From NCBI RefSeq assembly GCF_900114785.1, contig NZ_FOUG01000002.1, positions 62,001 to 126,000 of the forward strand: DNA of 64,000 nucleotides, written 5' to 3'. Below are positions 36,259-45,927 of this stretch, in pieces. Below the pieces are notes generated by a model. The model was given only the letters and a program-made list of their open reading frames with translations. It searched no databases and was not told the origin of the DNA. This stretch comes from Variovorax sp. OV329 (GTDB lineage Bacteria; Pseudomonadota; Gammaproteobacteria; Burkholderiales; Burkholderiaceae_C). Numbering within the stretch: the stretch's first letter is position 1; the number at the start of each line of letters is the position of its first letter. The translations under genes and the position numbers were made by a program.

Positions 36259-37878
36259 TCAGAGCAGCCAGTCCAGCGGAAGCTTCTCGAGAATCTTCAC
36301 GGCCGCGCGCTGCCACCAGCTGGTCGCCGGCTCTACCGACAGGGCCTGCGGCGGATTGCCTGCCGCATCGAACCAGCGCAGCTCGCCTGTCTCGGGATCG
36401 AGCCGCACCTCCCAGCTGCTCAGGGGAACGCGCTGGTCGATCACCTCCTTCAGCCGCAGCGTGAGCGGCGGGCTGTCGATGATCAGGCCCAGTTCGGTGT
36501 TCAGCCGCGCCGAGCGCGGATCGAAGTTGAAGGAGCCGACGAAGATGCGCTCCTCGTCCACGCCGAAGGTCTTGGCATGCAGGCTGGAGCCGGAACTGCC
36601 GGCACTGCCCGAGCTGCCGGGCATCCGGAAGCCCTCCTCCTTGCGGGCCGCTTCCGCAGCGGCCTTCTCGGCCGGATCGGGCTTACGCTCGTACAGCACC
36701 ACGCCCGCCTCCAGCAGGCGCTGGCGATGCCGCGCATAGCCCGAATGCACCGGCAGCACGTCGGTGGCAGCGAGCGAGTTGGTGAGGATGCGCACCTTCA
36801 CGCCCTTGCGTGCGAGCCCCACGAAATAGTCGGTTCCGGCATCGGTGGGGACGAAATAGGGCGACACCAGGTCCAGTGCGCGCGCCGGCAGGCCCACGGC
36901 CTCGGTCATGTGGTGCAGCAGAAGTTGCTCCGGCCCGGCCTGCCCCAGGCCCTTGGACGGGTCGTCCACCAGCAGGTGCGCGGGCGCCCAGACCATGGGC
37001 AGCTTCTGGCCGAGCTGCGTGCCCGAGGGCATCAGGTCGCTGACCGACTTCTTGTAGACGGCCGCTTCTTCGGACCGGTCCGCCAGTGCCGTGCGGCCCT
37101 GGACGGCGGCCACGGTCTGCGCCGAGGGCTGCGCGACGATCGAGGCGATCGGGTAGGCCGACGCGCTGGCCCAGTAGGCATCGAAGGAAGCGGAGACCGG
37201 CTCGACCACCGCCCCCATCGCCAGCACGTCGAGGTCGGCGAACAGCACGCCGTCCGTGGCGCCGAAATACTCGTCGCCCACGTTGCGGCCGCCCACGATC
37301 GTGATCGTGTTGTCCGCCGTGAAGCTCTTGTTGTGCATGCGCCTGTTGGCACGCGAGAAGTCGGTCACGAAGCCCAGTGCCTTGAACGGGCGGTACACGA
37401 AGGGGTTGAAGAGGCGCACCTCGACGTTGGGGTGCGTGTCCAGCACGCCGAGTTCCTCGTCCAGCTGCGCGATGCCGTTGTCGTCCAGCAGCAGGCGCAC
37501 GCGCACGCCGCGGTCGGCGGCAGCGCGCAGGGCTTCCAGCAGCAGGTGGCCGGTGGTGTCCGAACGCCAGATGTAGTACTGCACGTCCAGCGTGCGCTCC
37601 GCGTAGCGCGCCAGCACCACGCGCGCCGCGAAGGCTTCATGCGCGTCGGACAGCTCGTGGATGCCCGTGTGCCCCGGGTGCTGCGATGCGATGGCGTCCG
37701 CTGCCCGCCCCAGCGTGGTGTTGCGCGCCTCGGCCACGCGCAGCGCATGCGACTCGCTGCGGCCTTCGAGCGGCGGCAGCGAGCATCCGGCCAGCAGCGC
37801 GGCAAGCGCCAGCAGCGCCAGCCAACCCATCGCCTGGACCGGCCAGGGCCTGGAACCCGGATGCGCAAGGCTGTACAT
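36259..37878 (-). CDS. Phospholipase D-family lipoprotein, cardiolipin-synthase-like
   Basis: The 539-residue protein has a lipobox (LLAGC, Cys at about residue 32), so it is probably lipid-anchored in the periplasm. Both HKD motifs are intact: HNKSFTAD near residue 185 and HAKTFGVD near residue 432, each followed by the typical GGRN or GSFNFD stretch. The layout matches the periplasmic PLDc_2 family (ClsC-like or YmdC-like). It may act in phospholipid turnover or cardiolipin synthesis. A low-complexity Gly/Ser run precedes the second motif. The ATG at 37878 is preferred over a GTG two codons upstream. Confidence 0.87.
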   Translation of the reverse strand: MYSLAHPGSRPWPVQAMGWLALLALAALLAGCSLPPLEGRSESHALRVAEARNTTLGRAADAIASQHPGHTGIHELSDAHEAFAARVVLARYAERTLDVQYYIWRSDTTGHLLLEALRAAADRGVRVRLLLDDNGIAQLDEELGVLDTHPNVEVRLFNPFVYRPFKALGFVTDFSRANRRMHNKSFTADNTITIVGGRNVGDEYFGATDGVLFADLDVLAMGAVVEPVSASFDAYWASASAYPIASIVAQPSAQTVAAVQGRTALADRSEEAAVYKKSVSDLMPSGTQLGQKLPMVWAPAHLLVDDPSKGLGQAGPEQLLLHHMTEAVGLPARALDLVSPYFVPTDAGTDYFVGLARKGVKVRILTNSLAATDVLPVHSGYARHRQRLLEAGVVLYERKPDPAEKAAAEAARKEEGFRMPGSSGSAGSSGSSLHAKTFGVDEERIFVGSFNFDPRSARLNTELGLIIDSPPLTLRLKEVIDQRVPLSSWEVRLDPETGELRWFDAAGNPPQALSVEPATSWWQRAAVKILEKLPLDWLL

Positions 37879-37941
37879 CGACACGCAGTTGCCCCTATAA
37901 AGATGCGCCGCTGCACCTCGGCGGATTCCGAAAGGACTTTC

Positions 37942-39339
37942 ATGCAGAAGCTGTCGCGATTCTGGACAAGAAGTTGCCTTTCCGTGCTGGCGGGCCTCGC
38001 GCTGGTCGCGCCCTGGCAGCAGATTGCGGCCCAGGCGCCCGCCGCGCCGCCCGCGGCTGCCGCTCCTCCAGCCATCCTCTTCCAGGGTGTAAAGATCTTC
38101 GACGGCATCTCGGGCCAGGTCTCCGCGCCGCGCGACGTGCTGGTGCGTGGCAACAAGATCGAGCGCATCGCCGCCCAGGTGGCGCCCGAGAGCGGTGCCC
38201 AGGTCATCAACGGCAGCGGCAAGGTGCTGATGCCGGGGCTGGTGGACGCGCACTGGCACACCATGCTGGCCGCCGTGCCGGTCGCGACCGCCATGATGGC
38301 GGACAGGACCTACCTGGCGATTGCCGCCGGCGCCGAGGCCACGCGAACGCTCATGCGCGGCTTCACCACGGTGCGCGACGTGGGCGGCTCGTCCTTCGGC
38401 CTCAAGGATTCGATCGACGGGGGCCTGGTGCCCGGCCCGCGCATCTTTCCCTCGGGCGCGATGATCAGCGTGACCAGCGGCCACGGCGACTTCCGCACCT
38501 TCCACGACCTGCCCCGCCAGATAGGCGCACCGGCATCGCGCTTTGACGAAGCCGGCGACAGCGCCATTGCCGACAGCCCCGACGAGGTTCGCCTGCGCGC
38601 GCGCGAGCAGCTCATGCGCGGCGCCTCGCAGATCAAGCTCACGGCGGGCGGCGGCGTGAGTTCGCCCAACAGTCCGCTGGACGCCGTGACCTTCACCGAA
38701 GCGGAAGTGCATGCGGCCGTCGAGGCCGCGACGAACTGGGGCACCTACGTCACGGTGCACGCCTACACGCCCGCGGCCATCCAGCAGGCCATCTCCGCGG
38801 GCGTGAAGTGCATCGAGCACGCCATGCTGATGGACGACGCCACGGCCAAGCTCATCGGGCAGAAGGGCATCTGGCTGAGCGCACAGCCGTTGCCCGACGA
38901 GCTGGCCAATGCCTTCCCGCGCGGCTCGGTCGAGTGGAACAAGGCCCAGGAGGTCCTGGCCGGTGTCGGACGGACCTACGAACTGGCCAAGAAATACAAG
39001 CTCAAGACCGCCTTCGGCACCGACGTGTTGTTCTCAGCCCCGCTGGCGGCCCAGCAGGGCGCATTGCTGGCCAGCCTGACACGCTGGTACACGCCCTCGC
39101 AGGTGCTGGTGATGGCCACCAGCACCAACGCCGAGTTGCTGAAGCTGTCGGGCAAGCGGGCGCCCTACGCCGGCGAGCTGGGCGTGGTGCGCGAAGGCGC
39201 GCTGGCCGACCTGCTGCTGGTCAACGGCGACCCGGTGGCCGACATCAGCCTGATCGCCAAGGCAGAGCAGAGCTTGGCCGTCATCATGAAGGACGGCGTA
39301 ATCTACAAGAACCAGCTGGCGCCGCGGGCCGGCAGTTAG
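37942..39339 (+). CDS. Exported metal-dependent amidohydrolase
   Basis: The 465-residue amidohydrolase-superfamily protein has a signal peptide (CLSVLAGLALVAPW, cleavage near IAAQA). Metal ligands are visible in DAHWHTM (the HxH pair), Lys in GASQIKLTAGGG, His in TVHAYTP, His in CIEHAML and Asp in AFGTDVLFS. This set matches the prolidase/Xaa-Pro-carboxypeptidase-like and aryldialkylphosphatase-related branch. Periplasmic peptide or amide hydrolysis is likely. AAAGGA precedes the ATG. It is divergent from the phospholipase D gene and convergent with the SLC13 carrier, with 7 bases between the stops. Confidence 0.86.
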   Translation: MQKLSRFWTRSCLSVLAGLALVAPWQQIAAQAPAAPPAAAAPPAILFQGVKIFDGISGQVSAPRDVLVRGNKIERIAAQVAPESGAQVINGSGKVLMPGLVDAHWHTMLAAVPVATAMMADRTYLAIAAGAEATRTLMRGFTTVRDVGGSSFGLKDSIDGGLVPGPRIFPSGAMISVTSGHGDFRTFHDLPRQIGAPASRFDEAGDSAIADSPDEVRLRAREQLMRGASQIKLTAGGGVSSPNSPLDAVTFTEAEVHAAVEAATNWGTYVTVHAYTPAAIQQAISAGVKCIEHAMLMDDATAKLIGQKGIWLSAQPLPDELANAFPRGSVEWNKAQEVLAGVGRTYELAKKYKLKTAFGTDVLFSAPLAAQQGALLASLTRWYTPSQVLVMATSTNAELLKLSGKRAPYAGELGVVREGALADLLLVNGDPVADISLIAKAEQSLAVIMKDGVIYKNQLAPRAGS

Positions 39340-39346
39340 CCTGCGC

Positions 39347-41170
39347 CTAGAGCGGCAGAAGGATCGGCACCAGCGTCACCACGATCAGCAGAGTGATGAG
39401 GGCCAGCGGCGCCCCCACGCGCAGGAAGTCGGCGAAGCCGTAGCCGCCCGGCCCCACCACCAGCGCGTTCACCGGCGTGACCGGCGTCATGAAGGGCGAG
39501 GACGCCGCCAGCGCCACGGTCATGGCAAAGGGATAGGGCGAGGCCCCGAGGTGGTAGGCGGTCGCCAGCGCCACCGGCGCCATCAGCACCGCCACCGCGG
39601 TGTTGGACATGAAGAAGCCCATCAGCACGGTCGCCACGAAGATGACGCCCAGCGTCACGCGCGGCCCGGCATTGCCCACCAGTTCCAGCAGCAGCGAGGC
39701 CGCCAGGTCGATGCCGCCGGTGCGCTGCAGCGCCAGCGAGAACGGCAGCATGCCGACGATCAGCACCAGCGTGGGCCAGTGGATGGACCGGTAGGCGGTG
39801 CGCGGGTCCACGCAGCCGGCTGCGCCCATCAGCAGGCACCCCAGCAGCGCGGCCAGCACGTTGGGAACGATGCCGCTGATCATCAGCGCGATGGTCAGGA
39901 AGAGCGCGAGGACCGCCGCCGGCGCGCGGGCGGCATGCGGCGCCACGTCCTCCGACTCGATGGGCAGGCTCAGCAGCATGAGCCCGTCATCCCCCGAACC
40001 CAGCGCCCGAAGCGCTGGCCAGGGCCCGACCACCAGCAGCGTGTCGCCCAGCTCCAGCGGCTCGTCCTGCAGGTCCAGCAGTTCCGCGGTGCGGCCGTGC
40101 CGCAGGCCGATCACGCCGATGTCATGGCGCTCCCGCAGGCCCAGTTGCCTGCAGGTGCGGCCGATGAGCGGCGAGCCGGCGGGCACCATCATCTCGGCCA
40201 TGCCGATCTCGTTGGCGTACTCCGAGAAGTAGGTGCCCGACAGGGGCAGTTGCTCCAGCCGGAAGGCCTGGAGCATGGCCTGCGGATCGCGCTTGCCGTC
40301 GCGCGCGTCCAGCAGCAGCACGGTGCCGGCCTCGATGCGGATGCCCGCGGGCGACACCAGCAGCCGGCGGCCGAAGTAGCCGCTCTGCTCCAGCGCCAGC
40401 ACATGCAGGCCGTCGAGTTCGCCGGTGCTCTCAAGCTCCGGGGCCGTCGAGCCGATCCACGGCGATCCGGACAGCACGCGCACCCGGTACTCGCGGCCGG
40501 CCAGCCCGTACTGCTCGATCCAGTCCTCCAGCCGGGGGCGTGCCGGTGCCGCGACCTCGGAGCTGCGCCCCAGCCAGCGCCGGGCGAAGAGCATGTAGAC
40601 CACGGCAGCGGCCAGGATGGGAATGCCGAAGGGCGTGACGCTCAGGAAGCCGAAGCCGGCGTGGCCTTCGCGCTGCAGCTCGGCGTGCACCATGAGGTTG
40701 GGCGGCGTCGCCACCAGCGTCATCATCCCGCTGATCAGCGCCGCTACGCTCAGCGGCATCATCAGCCGCCCGGCCGCGATGCCGGTGCGCCTGGCGATGC
40801 GCAGCACGATCGGGATGAAGATGGCGATCACCCCGGTCGAGCTCAGCACCGAGCCGATGGTGGCCACGGCCACCATCAGCGCGACCACCAGCCGCAACTC
40901 GTGGCCGCCCGCCAGGCGGACGATGAGCTCGCTCATGCGGTGCGCGACACCGGTGGCGACCAGTCCTTCCCCGAGCACGAAAAGCAGCGCGATCAGCACC
41001 ACGTTGGGATCGGCGAAGCCTGCGATGGCCTCGCGCACCGAGATCACGCCGGTGAACGGCAGCGCGGTCATCACCACCAGCGCAGCCATGTCCGATCGCG
41101 GCCGCCCCCAGGCGAACATCAGCATGGCCGCCACCAGCAGCCCCAGCACCATCAGGAGCTCAATCGACAT
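39347..41170 (-). CDS. SLC13-family anion permease with TrkA-C domains
   Basis: The 607-residue DASS/SLC13-type carrier has an N-terminal transmembrane half (residues about 1-190), a central cytosolic insert of about 230 residues with two RCK/TrkA-C-like domains (ESTGELDGLHVLALE...; MMVPAGSPLIGRT), and a C-terminal transmembrane half. The SNT/SAT-like motifs appear as SSTGVIAIFIP and NTAVAVLMAP. The architecture matches predicted sulfate or dicarboxylate/Na+ symporters such as SdcS or YbhI relatives. The ligand is unknown. The upstream gene on this strand ends 21 bases before its start. Confidence 0.88.
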   Translation of the reverse strand: MSIELLMVLGLLVAAMLMFAWGRPRSDMAALVVMTALPFTGVISVREAIAGFADPNVVLIALLFVLGEGLVATGVAHRMSELIVRLAGGHELRLVVALMVAVATIGSVLSSTGVIAIFIPIVLRIARRTGIAAGRLMMPLSVAALISGMMTLVATPPNLMVHAELQREGHAGFGFLSVTPFGIPILAAAVVYMLFARRWLGRSSEVAAPARPRLEDWIEQYGLAGREYRVRVLSGSPWIGSTAPELESTGELDGLHVLALEQSGYFGRRLLVSPAGIRIEAGTVLLLDARDGKRDPQAMLQAFRLEQLPLSGTYFSEYANEIGMAEMMVPAGSPLIGRTCRQLGLRERHDIGVIGLRHGRTAELLDLQDEPLELGDTLLVVGPWPALRALGSGDDGLMLLSLPIESEDVAPHAARAPAAVLALFLTIALMISGIVPNVLAALLGCLLMGAAGCVDPRTAYRSIHWPTLVLIVGMLPFSLALQRTGGIDLAASLLLELVGNAGPRVTLGVIFVATVLMGFFMSNTAVAVLMAPVALATAYHLGASPYPFAMTVALAASSPFMTPVTPVNALVVGPGGYGFADFLRVGAPLALITLLIVVTLVPILLPL

Positions 41171-41191
41171 CGGGCTCCCGTGGCTTGCCGG

Positions 41192-42178
41192 TCATGGCGC
41201 CGCTGCGGGCGCGGGCAGGCCGGCGCGGATGCGGCTGGAGAAGTCCGGCGCCTGGCCGGCCGCCTGCGCCGCGGCGTTGATGTTGGAGGCCTCCCGCAAC
41301 TCGTCGAAGGGCCGCGACGTGTCGATCACCTCGGTGCTGTAGAGGTAGCGGTCGCTCCAGCCGTTGAGGATCAGCCGGATGTCCCAGCCGCCCACCCGCC
41401 CGATCTTGTTGGCATAGCGCACGATGTTGATGGTGCAGCTGTTGCTGAGCAGGTGGTAGAACTCCGGCTTCACCGCCAGCTGGTTGATGCGGCGCGAATA
41501 GACCAGGAACAGGTTGCGCGCCGCCTCGGCACTGAGCCGGGTCCGGTAGAGGAACACCTCTTCCTTGCGATGGTTGGTGCGCACGCGGACCAGGTCGCGC
41601 TCGTCGCCCACCACGTAGATCAGCTCGAAGTGCCTGAACAGCGAGGCCAGCGGATCGAAGCCCTCGCCCACCTGCGGCCGCGTCTCGATGGAGATGGCGA
41701 CCGGCGGCTGGTTCTCGAAGTTGAAACTGACAAAGGTATGGCCGACCGGGCCCACGTGCCAGTACGAGAGGTAGAAGTCGACCGACTGCAGCTTCGACAG
41801 GCGGTACTCGCGCTCTTCGTGGCGCACGGTGAAGTCATCCTCGCTGCGGTAGTCGAAGTTGCGAAAGCCCGTGATCCGCACGATGTCGCCATCAATTTGC
41901 ACACGCGGCATCACCGCGACCTCGGGCCGCCATGGCTTGTCCAGGGTGGGCTCGATCGAGGCCCACACGGCGCCCAGCGCGAGGAAGACCACCAGCGCCG
42001 CCACCCGGGTCCACATGCGGCCCGCGATCCAGATGGCCCAGATGCCGAACAGCCCCAAGGCGATTGCCAGCGGCCATCGGAACGCTTCGGGAAGGAGGGG
42101 AAGGTGCGCAGTGGCCAGCACTTCCCACGCCAGCAGGCCGCCGATGAGGACGTGAAGCAAACCGCGCATGAAGCCCAT
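41192..42178 (-). CDS. DUF4105 (Lnb N-terminal periplasmic) domain protein
   Basis: The 328-residue protein has two or three N-terminal helices (residues about 1-65) and a periplasmic DUF4105/Lnb domain. Conserved His and Cys positions lie in YWHVGPVGHTFVSFNF and LLSNSCTINIV, reminiscent of a papain-like or NlpC-type catalytic pair. The function is not established. The upstream SH3 protein stops at 42184, five bases before this start, indicating an operon of two SH3 proteins, DUF4105 and SLC13. An alternative ATG at 42169 would remove three residues. Confidence 0.82.
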   Translation of the reverse strand: MGFMRGLLHVLIGGLLAWEVLATAHLPLLPEAFRWPLAIALGLFGIWAIWIAGRMWTRVAALVVFLALGAVWASIEPTLDKPWRPEVAVMPRVQIDGDIVRITGFRNFDYRSEDDFTVRHEEREYRLSKLQSVDFYLSYWHVGPVGHTFVSFNFENQPPVAISIETRPQVGEGFDPLASLFRHFELIYVVGDERDLVRVRTNHRKEEVFLYRTRLSAEAARNLFLVYSRRINQLAVKPEFYHLLSNSCTINIVRYANKIGRVGGWDIRLILNGWSDRYLYSTEVIDTSRPFDELREASNINAAAQAAGQAPDFSSRIRAGLPAPAAAP

Positions 42179-42183
42179 GCGAG

Positions 42184-42504
42184 CTACCCGTGCGGCCTTC
42201 CGGCCCCTGGCGCGAAGTTCGGATCCTGGATGATGGGCGCCCTGCCCTGAACCGCGTGCCGGAAGTAGTACGAATCCATCCAGCCCTGGTATCTGCTTGT
42301 GACCACCATGCACCAGCGCCAGCCGCGCTGGCACCCCGTGACGCGAAGGGCGGTGTGCGCGGGCACCACGGCCATCACGTCGAAGGATCGGTCGGGCCCC
42401 GCGCGCAGGTTGACCGCACGCGTGGTGAACGTCGAGAAGGCAAAGGACGACACCGGCGCAGCCAGCAACAGCGCGACAAGGAGCCTGCTGCAGCGTTCGA
42501 CCAT
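42184..42504 (-). CDS. SH3-domain secreted protein (second of a tandem pair)
   Basis: The 106-residue protein has a signal peptide (LLVALLLAAPVSSFAF) and one bacterial SH3-like domain with the core RAVNLRAGPDRSF and WRWCMVVTSRYQGWMDSYYF. Such domains bind peptidoglycan or mediate envelope contacts. Two Cys (GCQRGW and WRWC) probably form a disulfide. It is clearly paralogous to the gene directly upstream and exactly the same length, so it arose by tandem duplication. The start at 42504 is chosen to give a proper signal peptide. Confidence 0.85.
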   Translation of the reverse strand: MVERCSRLLVALLLAAPVSSFAFSTFTTRAVNLRAGPDRSFDVMAVVPAHTALRVTGCQRGWRWCMVVTSRYQGWMDSYYFRHAVQGRAPIIQDPNFAPGAGRPHG

Positions 42505-42514
42505 CGTGGACGCC

Positions 42515-42835
42515 TCAGCCGACCGGGCGCGAGCGCCGGTCGTCACGCGAAGGCTGGTTCACGATGGGGACGCGCCCCCGAACCGAAGGCTCGAGGAATC
42601 GCGAGTCCACCCAGCCGCGGGCGCGCCTGGAGTCGATCTCGCACCATCGCCAGCCACTGGTGCACCTGCGGACCCGCACCGAAGTCCGGGGCGGCAGGAC
42701 CGTCTGCACCTCGAAATGGGTGCCGGGCCCTCCGCGCACGTTCAACGAGCGGGTCGTCGAGCTCGAGAAGGCATGGGCAGCCAATGGGACTGCAAGCAGG
42801 ATTGCGGCAGAGGCAAGAATGCGCAGGCGAGGCAT
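42515..42835 (-). CDS. SH3-domain secreted protein (first of a tandem pair)
   Basis: The 106-residue protein has a signal peptide (ILASAAILLAVPLAAHAF) and one SH3-like domain (RSLNVRGGPGTHF; WRWCEIDSRRARGWVDSRF). It shares with the next gene the same length, the paired Cys and the closing GR-x-PI-x-x-P motif. Only 10 bases separate the two genes. Together with DUF4105 downstream it suggests an envelope function. The ATG at 42835 is preceded by AAGGAG. Confidence 0.85.
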   Translation of the reverse strand: MPRLRILASAAILLAVPLAAHAFSSSTTRSLNVRGGPGTHFEVQTVLPPRTSVRVRRCTSGWRWCEIDSRRARGWVDSRFLEPSVRGRVPIVNQPSRDDRRSRPVG

Positions 42836-43187
42836 ACATCTCCTTGGCAGTCTGGTCGCGGCGCATGCCAGATCGCGGCTCGCCGCAGTCCCTGTTGAGG
42901 CGCGGGATGGTAACACCGGGGCGTTTTCAGGCGATGGGGCGGCCAGCGCTCGAGCCGAGCATCCGACCCGGCAATCCGACGGCTCCCCGATCGTTATGAG
43001 GCCATAAGTTCTCGCAAGCGCGCTGACGTTCTCATGCGCACACCCTTGTTGCGTTCAGTTTCACTTGCGCTCCATGGCCGTGGTGCATAAAGCGCCTAGA
43101 CAAAGCGGACAGAACACGAACAACTCGCCCGCCCTGCCCAGCCGAAGGCAGGACGATCCTGAGTCGGAGGTCTGAGGACGGGGACTC
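42836..43187. other. 352-bp intergenic region upstream of the arc cluster
   Basis: There is no convincing gene. The left part contains the ribosome-binding site and promoter of the minus-strand SH3 operon, and the right part must hold the arcD promoter. I looked for an FNR/ANR box (TTGAT-N4-ATCAA), expected for an anaerobic arginine deiminase operon, and found none. A GTGCATAAAG stretch at about 43082 is a possible -10 region. Confidence 0.5.
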
Positions 43188-44609
43188 ATGTCAACCAGCA
43201 TTCAGAAGATGTCTCGCCTGCAGCTCACCGCCATGGTGGTGGGCAGCATGGTCGGCGCCGGGATCTTTTCGCTCCCGCGCACCTTCGCCAATGCGACCGG
43301 GCCGCTGGGCGCCGTGATCGCCTGGGGCATCGCGGTCACCGGCATGTACATGCTGGCGCGCGTGTTCCAGTCGCTGGCCGAGCGCAGGCCGGACCTGGAC
43401 GCCGGCGTGTTCGCCTATGCCAAGGAAGGCTTCGGCAACTATCCGGGCTTCCTGTCGGCCTTCGGCTACTGGACGGGTTCGTGCATCGGCAACGTGTCGT
43501 ACTGGGTGCTGATCAAGTCGACCCTGGGCGCCTTCTTCCCGGTCTTCGGCGACGGCAACACGGTGGTGGCGATCGTGGTCGCCTCGGTGGGCATCTGGCT
43601 CTTCCATTTCCTGATCCTGCGCGGCGTGCAGCAGGCGGCGTACATCAACACGGTGGTCACCTTCGCCAAGATCATTCCCATCGTGGTGTTCATCGTGATC
43701 CTGGCCTTTGCCTTCAAGGCGGACATCTTCTCGGCCAACCTGTACGGCGGTGATCTGGTGGGCAACATCGGCCAGCAGGTGCGCGCGACCATGCTGGTCA
43801 CGGTGTTCGTCTTCCTGGGCATCGAGGGCGCGAGCGTCTATTCGCGCTACGCGCGCGAACGCTCGGACGTGGGTGCCGCCACCATCATGGGCTTCATCGG
43901 CGTCACCGGCCTCATGGTGCTGGTCACGCTGCTGCCCTACGCGGTCATGCAGCGCGCAGACATCGCCGGCACGCGGCAGCCGTCGATGGCCGCCGTGCTG
44001 GAAGCGGTGGTCGGTCACTGGGGCGCCGTGTTCGTGAGCGTGGGCCTCATCGTCTCCGTGCTGGGTGCCTACCTGGCCTGGTCCCTCATCTGCGCGGAGG
44101 TGCTGTTCAGCGCCGCCAGGACGCGCGACATGCCCTCGGTGTTCGGGCGCGAGAACGCCAACAAGGTGCCGGCCAATGCACTGTGGCTCTCCAACATCGT
44201 GGTGCAGGTGATCGTCATCACCACCTACTGGTCACGCGACGCCTTCTCGCTGATGCTCAACCTCACCAGCGCCATGAACCTGATCCCCTACCTCCTGGTG
44301 GCGGCCTACGGCTTCATGTTCGCCAGGCGCGGCGAAAGCTACGACGGGCGACCCGGCGAGCGAAAGCGCGACCTGGTGATGGCGGGCATCGCGGTCGTCT
44401 ACACGGCGTTCATGATCTATTCGGGCGGGATGAAGCTCATCCTGCTGGCGGCCGTGCTCTATGCGCCGGGAACGGCCCTGTATGTCTGGGCTCGCCGGGA
44501 GCAGGGCCTGGCGGTGTTCAAGCCGGTCGACTGGGTCATCTTCGGGGTCGCAGCCACCGGTGCCGTCATCGGCATCTACGGCCTGGCCACGGGACGCATC
44601 ACCATCTGA
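43188..44609 (+). CDS. arcD: ArcD-like arginine/ornithine antiporter (first)
   Basis: The 473-residue APC-superfamily antiporter has about 12-13 helices. The N-terminal signature [17 protein letters not shown] matches the basic amino acid/polyamine antiporter group, and the [16 protein letters not shown] region fits ArcD. It lies 22 bases upstream of arcA, so arginine import with ornithine or citrulline export is the likely job. It is a paralogue of the gene at 45928, with similarity along the whole length. Confidence 0.9.
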   Translation: MSTSIQKMSRLQLTAMVVGSMVGAGIFSLPRTFANATGPLGAVIAWGIAVTGMYMLARVFQSLAERRPDLDAGVFAYAKEGFGNYPGFLSAFGYWTGSCIGNVSYWVLIKSTLGAFFPVFGDGNTVVAIVVASVGIWLFHFLILRGVQQAAYINTVVTFAKIIPIVVFIVILAFAFKADIFSANLYGGDLVGNIGQQVRATMLVTVFVFLGIEGASVYSRYARERSDVGAATIMGFIGVTGLMVLVTLLPYAVMQRADIAGTRQPSMAAVLEAVVGHWGAVFVSVGLIVSVLGAYLAWSLICAEVLFSAARTRDMPSVFGRENANKVPANALWLSNIVVQVIVITTYWSRDAFSLMLNLTSAMNLIPYLLVAAYGFMFARRGESYDGRPGERKRDLVMAGIAVVYTAFMIYSGGMKLILLAAVLYAPGTALYVWARREQGLAVFKPVDWVIFGVAATGAVIGIYGLATGRITI

Positions 44610-44631
44610 CCACGAAGCGGAGGCAGTACCC

Positions 44632-45891
44632 ATGAGCGATGCAACGACAGCGGATTCCACGAAGTTCGGCGTCCACTCGGAAGTCGGGCAACTGCGCAAG
44701 GTGATGGTCTGCGCACCGGGCCTGGCCCACTCGCGGCTGACCCCCAGCAACTGCGACGATCTCCTGTTCGACGACGTGCTGTGGGTGGACAACGCCAAGC
44801 GCGACCACTTCGACTTCGTCGCCAAGATGCGCGATCGCGGCATCGAGGTGCTGGAGATGCACAACCTGCTGGCCGAGACCATGGCGGTGCCCGAGGGCAG
44901 GAAGTGGGTGCTGGACAACCAGGTGGTGCCCAACCAGGTCGGGCTCGGCTTTGTCGACGAGCTGCGCAGCTACCTGGAAGGCATGGACGACCGCAAGCTG
45001 GCCGAGACGCTGATCGGCGGCCTCTCGACGCACGACTTTCCCGACTCGGTCGGTGGCGAAGCCCTCAAGGTGGCGCGCGAGGCGGCCGGCGTCGAGTACC
45101 TGCTCTCACCCTTGCCCAACACCCTCTACACGCGCGACACCACCTGCTGGATCTATGGCGGCGTGACGCTCAACCCGCTGTACTGGCCGGCGCGCCACGA
45201 AGAGACGCTTCTCACCACGGCCATCTACAAGTTCCATCCCGAGTTCACCGGCAAGGTGAACGTGTGGTGGGGCGATCCGCTCCAGGACCACGGCATGGCG
45301 ACCCTGGAAGGCGGCGACGTCATGCCCATCGGCAAGGGCATCGTGCTGATCGGGATGAGCGAGCGCACCTCGCGCCAGGCCATCAGCCAACTGGCCGCCA
45401 CGCTGTTTCGCAAGGGCGCGGCGCAGCGCGTGATCGTGGCGGCCATGCCGAAGATCCGCGCCGCCATGCACCTGGACACGGTCTTCACCTTCGCCGACTT
45501 CGACTGCGTGATGGTGGCGCCGGACTTCATGGAGAAGACGCGGGCCTTCTCCTACTACCCCAGCGAGCATCCCAGCGGCGTGGAACTGCGCAAGGAACCA
45601 GCGCCCTTCGTGGATGTGGTCGCCAAGGGCCTGGGCCTGAAGAAGATGCGGGTGGTCGAGGCCGGCGGCAGCGACTACCAGCGCGAGCGCACCCAGTGGG
45701 ACAGCGGTGCCAACCTGGTGTGCGCCTCGCCGGGCGTGGTCTACGCCTACGACCGCAACACCTGCACCAACACGCTGCTGCGCAAGCAGGGCATCGAGGT
45801 GATCACCATCGTGGGCGCCGAACTCGGGCGCGGGCGCGGCGGCGGCCACTGCATGACCTGCCCGATCGTCCGCGATCCGGTGGACTACTGA
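44632..45891 (+). CDS. arcA: Arginine deiminase
   Basis: ArcA hydrolyses arginine to citrulline and ammonia, raising pH and feeding the deiminase pathway. The 419-residue protein keeps all catalytic landmarks: TRDT (LYTRDTTCW), LEGGD near residue 223, the His region [11 protein letters not shown], and the nucleophile Cys407 in [24 protein letters not shown] before the ATG gives a modest ribosome-binding site. The gene sits between two ArcD-like antiporters. The usual partners arcB (ornithine carbamoyltransferase) and arcC (carbamate kinase) do not follow. Confidence 0.97.
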   Translation: MSDATTADSTKFGVHSEVGQLRKVMVCAPGLAHSRLTPSNCDDLLFDDVLWVDNAKRDHFDFVAKMRDRGIEVLEMHNLLAETMAVPEGRKWVLDNQVVPNQVGLGFVDELRSYLEGMDDRKLAETLIGGLSTHDFPDSVGGEALKVAREAAGVEYLLSPLPNTLYTRDTTCWIYGGVTLNPLYWPARHEETLLTTAIYKFHPEFTGKVNVWWGDPLQDHGMATLEGGDVMPIGKGIVLIGMSERTSRQAISQLAATLFRKGAAQRVIVAAMPKIRAAMHLDTVFTFADFDCVMVAPDFMEKTRAFSYYPSEHPSGVELRKEPAPFVDVVAKGLGLKKMRVVEAGGSDYQRERTQWDSGANLVCASPGVVYAYDRNTCTNTLLRKQGIEVITIVGAELGRGRGGGHCMTCPIVRDPVDY

Positions 45892-45927
45892 CCCGGCTCG
45901 ACAAGAGAAGGCCGGAGACCCCCACAC

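Noticed and set aside
42836..43187. FNR/ANR site expected for an arginine deiminase operon
   Set aside because: No TTGAT-N4-ATCAA-like sequence found by eye.
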